DNA of 64,000 nucleotides from the NCBI GenBank assembly GCA_037176845.1, contig JAYKXP010000056.1, positions 1 through 64,000 of the forward strand, given 5' to 3'. A program made the translations under genes and the position numbers. The notes under the pieces are model-generated. The model did not search any database and was not told where the DNA came from. It worked only from the letters and a program-made list of their open reading frames with translations. This DNA comes from Paramarasmius palmivorus (Eukaryota > Basidiomycota > Agaricomycetes > Agaricales > Marasmiaceae). This document shows, piece by piece, positions 57,238-64,000 of the stretch (position 1 is its first letter; each line of letters begins with the position of its first letter).

Positions 57238-60200
57238 TAGATTTTACTGTCACGACATGAAACATCGGTAGTGTACTTTCTGTTCTCGATGTAACCCAAT
57301 ATCTTTTAACCATATCCGTCCCTTCGTAGATCCACCAACGTGCGCCACACGTACTGAGTTGTCCAAAATGACTTCGTGCTTTTTGTGAAAAGTACGAGGA
57401 CAGTTTCATAATTAAACTCGGAATGTGTCTCATATTCCTAAATCGAATTACACTCGCTCTCATGTTATAGCTCACAGGTCCTACTTCATACCGACACCGT
57501 GACTATGAACTAAACTATTCTTGTTTCAGCGCCACCTGTGCCACCACACCACTAGCAAATCCCTCGACTGACAATCAAACAAGATGAGAGTTGTGCGAAC
57601 GCATCTTTCAAATCTGTAAAACGGTCACCCGATCCAGGTGGCTCAGACAGCACAACATTTAAAAAGTGCAAGGAAGCACGGCCTAGCCGGTGTGGGGGAC
57701 AAGTTGATGCAAGAAATGGTTTGTGATCCCCCTGGATGTCGTTAGCGAAGTCACGGTGAGAATAGCAACGAACATGAAATGAAAGAGGCACCCTGGTGAG
57801 CCCAATACGCAAAGAATTCAAAGCTCACGCGGCCGAAGTGTAATTATAAGCAATGTGACGAGGACAACATCTTGGATTGCGACTCGAAGTATCAGGCTTC
57901 ATGAACCCTAGACCATGATGAAATCGTGTGTTTAAATGGAATTATGGCTACTGCACAGCTATTGTCTTACTTTTGGGTGTAGCATAACCTTCAAATGAAC
58001 TGCAAGCAGGCTTTTGCATACTGCAGGGACAGGTGACACTGTCGCACTGGGCGGTGATGATCATTTGCTAGGAGAGTGGCTGCACCCATGGGGATCGACA
58101 AGATCACTTCTGATTTAGAGTACGTGAGCATAAGTCTGGTATCAGTATCATGTAGATGCTCAAGAAGCCTGGGTGGTGAACAAATGAACGGCCGCACAAA
58201 CCTTATTATCCTCGGCGAGAAGATTCTTAGCTCTCGATATAACAAGCAGGAGTGGCCTGCATGAGTTTGTGCGGCACTGATAAGAGTGGTGAAATACGCA
58301 CATCTAATGAGGTTGTGGAGCACGAGTGTGCCCTTCGTTTCTGATCTGAACGAAAGTTCGACGGAAAGAAGAGCATTTAATAGACGCTCGAAATGGGCGC
58401 GACCTTGCCACGACGGAGCTTTAACCGTCTGGGATGCTCGTGTTTTAAATACCGCCCAATGCTTCTGTGACTTCTGCACAATTTTTCATCAATGAGCACA
58501 GAACCAAGACAAGATATAAACGAACCATAGCACCTTCGAATATACTCCCCGGGCCGTAGGGAAGTCTTCAACTTATCTTGGCTATTATGTTCCCGCTTTT
58601 TCGCCTTAAGTACCTGGTTCAGCGCCGTTGTTGCACACAAAACAGATACTTTGGCCGTGGAACATTGCGTATCATGAGATTGTCAAGACGGCCATTTGTC
58701 GTGGGAAGGTGCTCGGACCGGCCTCGGCGTTATCCATGTCATGATCTCATCACAAACTTTTTTTTCAGCTATAGACATAGTATACCCGAGCGGTGACTCT
58801 ACCTAAACTCTACCTCTAAAGCTATAGCCAGGCGCTATGATTGAAAAAGGACACCCAGTAAAAAGATTGAAACAACTTGGGCGCCCGAATTTGCCACGTG
58901 AACCGAAGAATTGGAATTTACTTACGCAATACCAATGTAATACAAGCGCCCGCCTGTCACTCTTTTTCACCTCTTGACTTTTGCCATCATGTCACTTTCC
59001 TGCCTTAACCATCCTTCCTGCGAAAGTGGCATTTTTCTTGTCTGGAACGCACCATTCATTGCACGGAAAGAGCACCAGTCCATGTTTATTGGCATTAGCG
59101 GTTTGTACAAGGTCAGCAGCTCGCCTACTGTGCGCTCAAAATTAATTACAGATGCACATTTCCCAGCTGAATAGCATCAACTATCGTCATTTTCAATGGC
59201 GTGCCTTTTGTGAGTTTCAGGAACTTGCCCAGAGGAGATCCACTCCAGTCGATCTGACATCTGACATCTGAAGGTTCAAGCTTGGTATGCACGGTTGACC
59301 CTTACTCGTGACGTCTTTGCCGCATTTTGGAACCCTGTGTAAGGAAGACCGACGGCGATGATAACTATGTTGAGTGGAATAGAGTTTCTACCACAAGCTC
59401 TATTTCTATATACTAAACACAGCATTTTAGCACTTTTACCCGCTCAGTGAGATTCAAGCCCGTTCAAGGGGCGAGACTCACTTCTCTCCGTTTAGAAATA
59501 CTAGCCTGGAATACACCTGACTGCCGCTGCCAACATTCAGACTTGCGTGTGTAAGTACATTGGTTGTGTTCTTGGAAATTTGCTCTGCGAGCGCTGATTG
59601 CAGGGATGCTGGTTTCACCAGCTCCGAAACAATATTCCCGTGTTCTCCGGGCCAATGACTTGTAGAGCGCAACCTCAACTGCGATATCATGCAACAACCT
59701 CACTGTTGGAACTCGCCGCAGGCAACCCACCATCACATAGCCCATAGAGCACAGTAACAGAACACCTCTTTCAACTCCTACGATCATACTGATACAGCAC
59801 GTCTTACTACAGCTGCTATGATACACAGTGTACCCGAGGCCGCCATGATTCGGCATGCCAAGGTCCCCTGATTCCAAATGGTGTAGTTTTCCCGGTAATA
59901 ACGTGCCCGCCGCCCGTATCCCGTATCACCTCCAACAGCTTGCAAAACTTGGGGACACCATTCTAACCGTCTCGAGATGAGCGCTCATCCGAGTCATCGT
60001 TAGCCGACAAGCTCGGGTCATGAGCGGGTGCGGGAGAATCTGCCCTACGGTTTGCTTTGTGATTGACAATCTTCTTTTTATATTCCATTTCTGATCCTTC
60101 CTACCATATCAGACGCCGAGCCCCATCAACACCTAGGAGAGCGCTGTAGATGTCCTTCTGACCTCGTCAACGGGAAAGTGCTTGACGGGAGAGTTCTTGC

Positions 60201-60572
60201 CCTTCTTAGCATCAACAGCAATCTGTTTGACGACCGTCGCCGAGCGGCCGTATCTGGCCAGAAAATTTGCTTCATCTGCTGGATAATTGGAAGAATACGC
60301 TCTAGGTAAGTAAACTAATCGCCGGGAGCAAGGAATATTAATATATATAATTGAATTGTGCGAATATAGTGTTACAGCACAGCCTAAGTACCTGTTAGAA
60401 TGGGCGCTATCTGAATGGGTATGTCCATGTGTCACACAGGCGAACTCTCCCGAAAAAATAACTCAGCTTCGATGTATATAAGAGCGCTCATCCGGTGCAA
60501 TGTTGGTGACACTGACAGGCTGACTTCCCCCCCATTACCATCGTCTGCGCGGCTCTCAAGACTCCAGCGGCG
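57238..60572. other. long stretch without recognisable genes
   Basis: Only short frames of 60-160 codons on both strands (longest on the minus strand at 57991-58479 and 59464-59877), none with a domain, signal peptide or family pattern I recognise. A minus-strand stretch at 60133-60300 (YPADEANFLARYGRSATVVK onward) looks protein-like but could not be extended into a gene. Composition is ordinary. Confidence 0.45.
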
Positions 60573-62687
60573 ATGACTACTCAGTTTAGTGCGATGTCGG
60601 ACGGTTATAGGATCACGGTCGCGGCTGGGGTATTGGGAGTAGTGCGTTGATGTTTCCTTCTGCTTCGGTCGTTGTTTTAATCTCCAGCGAATAGGCCAAC
60701 CATCTCTTCTTCAATCGATATGAACCCACGAAGAACACCCTCTACCGCGCTGTTGTCCTCCTTTCCTTTCAGCCTCTGTGCCTTTGCATTTTCGACTATA
60801 CCCTTTATTCCTCGACATCCACGAGGTACCTGATACCCATAACGCGAGTGCTCCTCGCTTACATAGTGTTCTACTTGTCACTCTCCACCTCGATCATTGC
60901 ATATCGTCTATCACCGCTTCACCCCCTAGCTAGAGTCCCAGGCCCGGCGATAGCTAGGATATCGAAGCTCTACAGCATATGGATATGGTTAAGAGGCGAA
61001 AGACACCTGACTCACATGCAATATCATGAACAATATGGTCCTATAGTGCGAATTGGTTCGTTTCTAGTTCTTCATTGCATGTATTCAATCTCTCAACGGT
61101 CACTAGCACCGAATGAAATATCAGTCATCGACATGGACTCTATACGAACAGTGTTAGGCTCCGGAGGATTACCAAAGGGTAAATGTATGTTGCTGATTGC
61201 TTTCCTCTTTAGTATCATGACTGAATGCGACGTGAAACAGCCTACTCATCGCGAAGAGATGAGCGCACCGTAGGCTCCCTCCTTTCTCTTACCGGAGAAC
61301 CACGAGTCAAACGCCGTCGTTTATGGGCGCGCGGTATGGCGCCCGAGTCTATTCGGAATTACGAAGATCTCATCCGCAAACATGCCACAAAGCTTTCGCA
61401 ATGTCTTTGGGAACAGGCTGATGAGAATATTGACCTGGGTGTCTGGCTGAACTACTTCACGTAAGTGATTCTTGATGTAACTTCGACATGCTTTTACAGA
61501 GAGTTTTCGCAGCTTCGATTTCACAGTGGATATGGCATTTGGGGACGGGTCGTACATGCTGGAACAAGGAGGGGATAAGAATGGAATGTGGGATACAATG
61601 GAACATGCTGCATTGTACGGGCTGAACATAGACGTTTCCGTATACAGTACTAACTCGAAGTAGCCAGATGGAGGCAATTTCTCATGTCCCTTGGCTAGCG
61701 AACCTTGGGCGGGATTTATCGTGCCTTCCTAAGCCCGCCTTACGGATACGAGATGTTGGGTTAGAATTAGCCACGAACCGAGCCAAGATAGGCTCGAGGA
61801 TGAAGGATCTGTGGTACCACCTCGTCAGTAGTTCTTCGTCATGACCATACGTAACCTAACAGACTCCTTTTACTGTAGTCGGACGACGAGGGATTGGAGA
61901 AGGAGAAACCTTCTCTTCCTGCGGTGATCAGTGACGGAGTGCTTGCCATCATGGCTGGAGCTGATACAACATCAGCAGCCATGCGGCATTTCTTTTGGTT
62001 GATTCTGGCTCATCCAGACTGCTACAAACGACTGCAGCAAGAAATTGACAATACATTCCCTCCAGAAGCAGATGCACTGGACTCCACGAAACATCCCGAT
62101 ATGCCATTCTTGAACGCTTGTTTGTGAGTTCTCACTTGCATTCAACAACTATGTAGTCTCACTCCTTGTGCCAGAAACGAAGCTTTGCGGGTATTGCCAC
62201 CGTTGCCCACCGGGGGGCTGAGGGAGGTGCCGCAAGGTGGTAAAGTGATTGGAGGCTTGTAGGTTTCACCGCTTTCACTGAGAATAGATGCTCATGTTAT
62301 TATGGCAGTTTCATTCCAGAGGGAACTCAAGTACATGTCCCGCCACACACAGTCCATAGAAATCCTTCCCACTTTTTCCCCGAACCAGAGAATTTTGTGC
62401 CTACACGATGGCTTGGCTCTGACTCGACAAATATCAAGCGTCAAGCTCACAACCCCGATGCCTTCATTCCGTTTTCCTTCGGCCCCGAAAACTGCATCGG
62501 CAAAAATCTAGCACGCAAAGAAATGACGATGACTATTAGTCTCTTGATGCAGAAGCTGGATTTCAAGTTTGCAGATGGTTTTGATTGGGAGAATTGGCCA
62601 AAGAAGTTGAAAGACTACTTTGTTTACTCCAGAGAGCCATTGATGATCACGGCCACTACGAGATCCAAGGTCGGCTTTGTACATTAG
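60573..62687 (+). CDS. cytochrome P450 monooxygenase
   Basis: Nine exons (60573-60641, 60695-61055, 61107-61178, 61241-61460, 61513-61633, 61668-61823, 61879-62123, 62175-62258, 62309-62687) join in frame to 568 aa. The N-terminus has hydrophobic helices (VLLAYIVFYLSLSTSIIAY) before the proline-rich hinge HPLARVPGPA, as in basidiomycete ER-anchored P450s. Class motifs: C-helix WARGM, I-helix AGADTTS (oxygen activation), K-helix EALR (ExxR), PTRWL in the PERF region, and haem loop FSFGPENCIGK with the Cys ligand. Intron 5, at 34 nt, is unusually short but has a TACTAAC branch site and is needed for the frame. It presumably works with an NADPH-P450 reductase. The substrate is unknown and no biosynthetic cluster is evident nearby. 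Confidence 0.9.
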
Positions 62688-63343
62688 GACGTTAATAGAC
62701 TATGACTGTCGTCCTTCGCTTAGTAGCACTAGGCTATAGTTGGGCTAGACTTGGTACTATTACATTTAAGACCCAGACCGACCCGTCGTACGAAGTTCTC
62801 CCCAATGCCAACATAAAATACATGTGTCACATAGCATGCGCTCAGACGAAGCCTAGCAGCGGCTGGAGTGCTTCCGCCGCTTCCATCAAATTCAATATTA
62901 ATCCAAGTGGCAAGATGCACGAGGAGTGGATCGGAAGGAGTTATCGTTTATTGCTAATTCCCTCGCGTGTCCGAGCCTGGAATATATAACATCATGACGA
63001 TTCATGAGCATAGTAAAAGGGACAAGTGTCGAGCGAAGATGTTATGGGTACCGGTGCATTCAAGTCGATGTCTGCACAGGAATGACCGCGATGCGAAAGA
63101 AGGCCGACACGCATTACATTCAAACATACGATATGAACAGATCCCATCGCAGACAGATATACAGTACACTAGAAGAGCAGAATACAGCAGCGGACAGTCA
63201 ATGCCAACATTAAATCCACAATAATGATATAAGAATAGAGAAAGAGAGCCTGATACACTGGACAATAGACTTGAAGCGTGAAGGTGTAGCATGAACGAGG
63301 GCTGCGGAAAAGTGAAGTGAAGATATGGTCCATCCTAAAGCGC
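62688..63343. other. intergenic between convergent genes
   Basis: 3' flanks of the P450 gene and of the right-edge gene. No gene recognised. Confidence 0.5.
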
Positions 63344-64000
63344 CTAACCGCCACCGAGAGAGGCATTCTCTCCTGGCCAGAACCATGCGTTCCACTCGGC
63401 ATGTCCCATATTCACATCTCGTACCGCAGAATAAACACCACTATCATATTGATAGCCTTGGGGTGAAGCTACGCTCGACGATGTATACGCGTGAGTTTGG
63501 CCTCCTGCTCCCGGGCCGACCGGAAGCTGTGGCGAAGTGATATGTGAAGCTGGATAGCCTGCCTGTCCCGAACGAAGCATGGTATAATCGACGTGATCTT
63601 GTCTTTGATAAACGTCACTGTGCCTTCTATGACCAGCTTCGAGCACCTCGCCTCGACCATGCGGCACTGACGAAGTGTGATATCGTTCACTATAATGTTC
63701 AGCTTGATAAGGTGCGCTGGGACTCGCTATAACGTCCGAGCGTGGCATTTGCGGCTTGACTTGATACTTGCGATCACGGAAGTCTAGCGATGCATGGGGT
63801 ATAGTGATTGTGGGCAATCGAGAATAGGCGGGATGTGCAGCAACAGTAGCCATTGTAGTCGTAGGGATCGACAACGTTGTCGCGTAGTGGTAGCCATCTT
63901 GCCCAGTATGATGTAAGTTCTGCGTTGAACCGGTAAGATCCGATGAGAGACTGGGCGTTGCTGACAATGGAGTATTGGCGTACGCAGGGACAAGTGCAGG
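63344..64000 (-). CDS. C-terminal part of a low-complexity protein, cut by the window edge
   Basis: The minus-strand frame is open from the right edge to a stop at 63344 (about 218 codons seen). There is no ATG at a convincing start, so the 5' part lies outside. The visible part is rich in Ser, Pro, Tyr, His and Gln, for example SPQLPVGPGAGGQTHAYTSS, and ends NAWFWPGENASLGGG. No folded domain is seen. Such tails are common in fungal transcription factors and signalling proteins, but the family cannot be named from this part. Confidence 0.55.
   Translation of the reverse strand, partial: PALVPAYANTPLSATPSLSSDLTGSTQNLHHTGQDGYHYATTLSIPTTTMATVAAHPAYSRLPTITIPHASLDFRDRKYQVKPQMPRSDVIASPSAPYQAEHYSERYHTSSVPHGRGEVLEAGHRRHSDVYQRQDHVDYTMLRSGQAGYPASHITSPQLPVGPGAGGQTHAYTSSSVASPQGYQYDSGVYSAVRDVNMGHAEWNAWFWPGENASLGGG

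Noticed and set aside
41778..62687. SDR array, GH76-like gene and P450 as one biosynthetic cluster
   Set aside because: The P450 is about 9 kb away, across tRNAs and unrelated genes, and no core synthase is present.
1..64000. CRISPR arrays, bacterial operons or prophage
   Set aside because: The sequence is eukaryotic throughout (spliceosomal introns, telomere, intron-bearing tRNAs). No spaced direct repeats were seen.

Overview
The window is a fungal chromosome end. Gene style points to an agaricomycete basidiomycete: many introns of about 45-60 bp, intron-bearing tRNAs, a basidiomycete-type chitin deacetylase, a long cytochrome P450 and an F-box/LRR-like protein. Rhizoctonia (Ceratobasidiaceae) is my best guess at the genus, by inference only.

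Layout. 40-200: telomere, mainly the heptamer CCCCTAA (TTAGGGG on the other strand), abutting a Ty3/gypsy element cut off inside its integrase. The element continues with an unusual 717-aa downstream ORF, a polypurine tract and a 206-bp LTR ending at 3762. 4549-10156 and 21646-27252 are two essentially identical copies of one 5.6-kb segment carrying an isoprenylcysteine methyltransferase-like gene. Between them lies a block of about 10.8 kb (10306-21073) with almost no G on the + strand. Both margins of this block decay gradually, with indels, out of sequence that is intact in the other copy. I read this as an assembly or base-calling artefact that probably duplicates the segment falsely, although the block itself is remarkable and needs raw reads.

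28.3-41.4 kb holds ordinary genes: D-amino-acid oxidase, a coiled-coil/BAH-like/zinc-finger protein (minus), an F-box protein, a GPI-type chitin deacetylase with an inferred 2-nt exon (minus), a small membrane protein, tRNA-Ser and a nucleotidyltransferase-like protein.

41.8-51.2 kb is a tandem array of four short-chain dehydrogenase genes (A-D, all minus) sharing one 8-exon structure that includes 21-nt and 8-nt exons. A membrane-anchored GH76-like gene lies between C and D. C and D form a recent segmental duplication and carry different lesions: C has lost the catalytic lysine, and D has lost the 8-nt exon through a 37-bp deletion. Both keep a telobox plus CACGTG module upstream.

51.8-64 kb: tRNA-Cys, an SH3-domain gene with a GC-AG intron (minus), tRNA-Phe, a secreted single-pass membrane protein, a long stretch without recognisable genes, a complete nine-exon cytochrome P450, and the C-terminal part of an unrecognised gene running off the right edge. 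Exon structures were derived by hand from splice signals and reading frame and have no transcript support.
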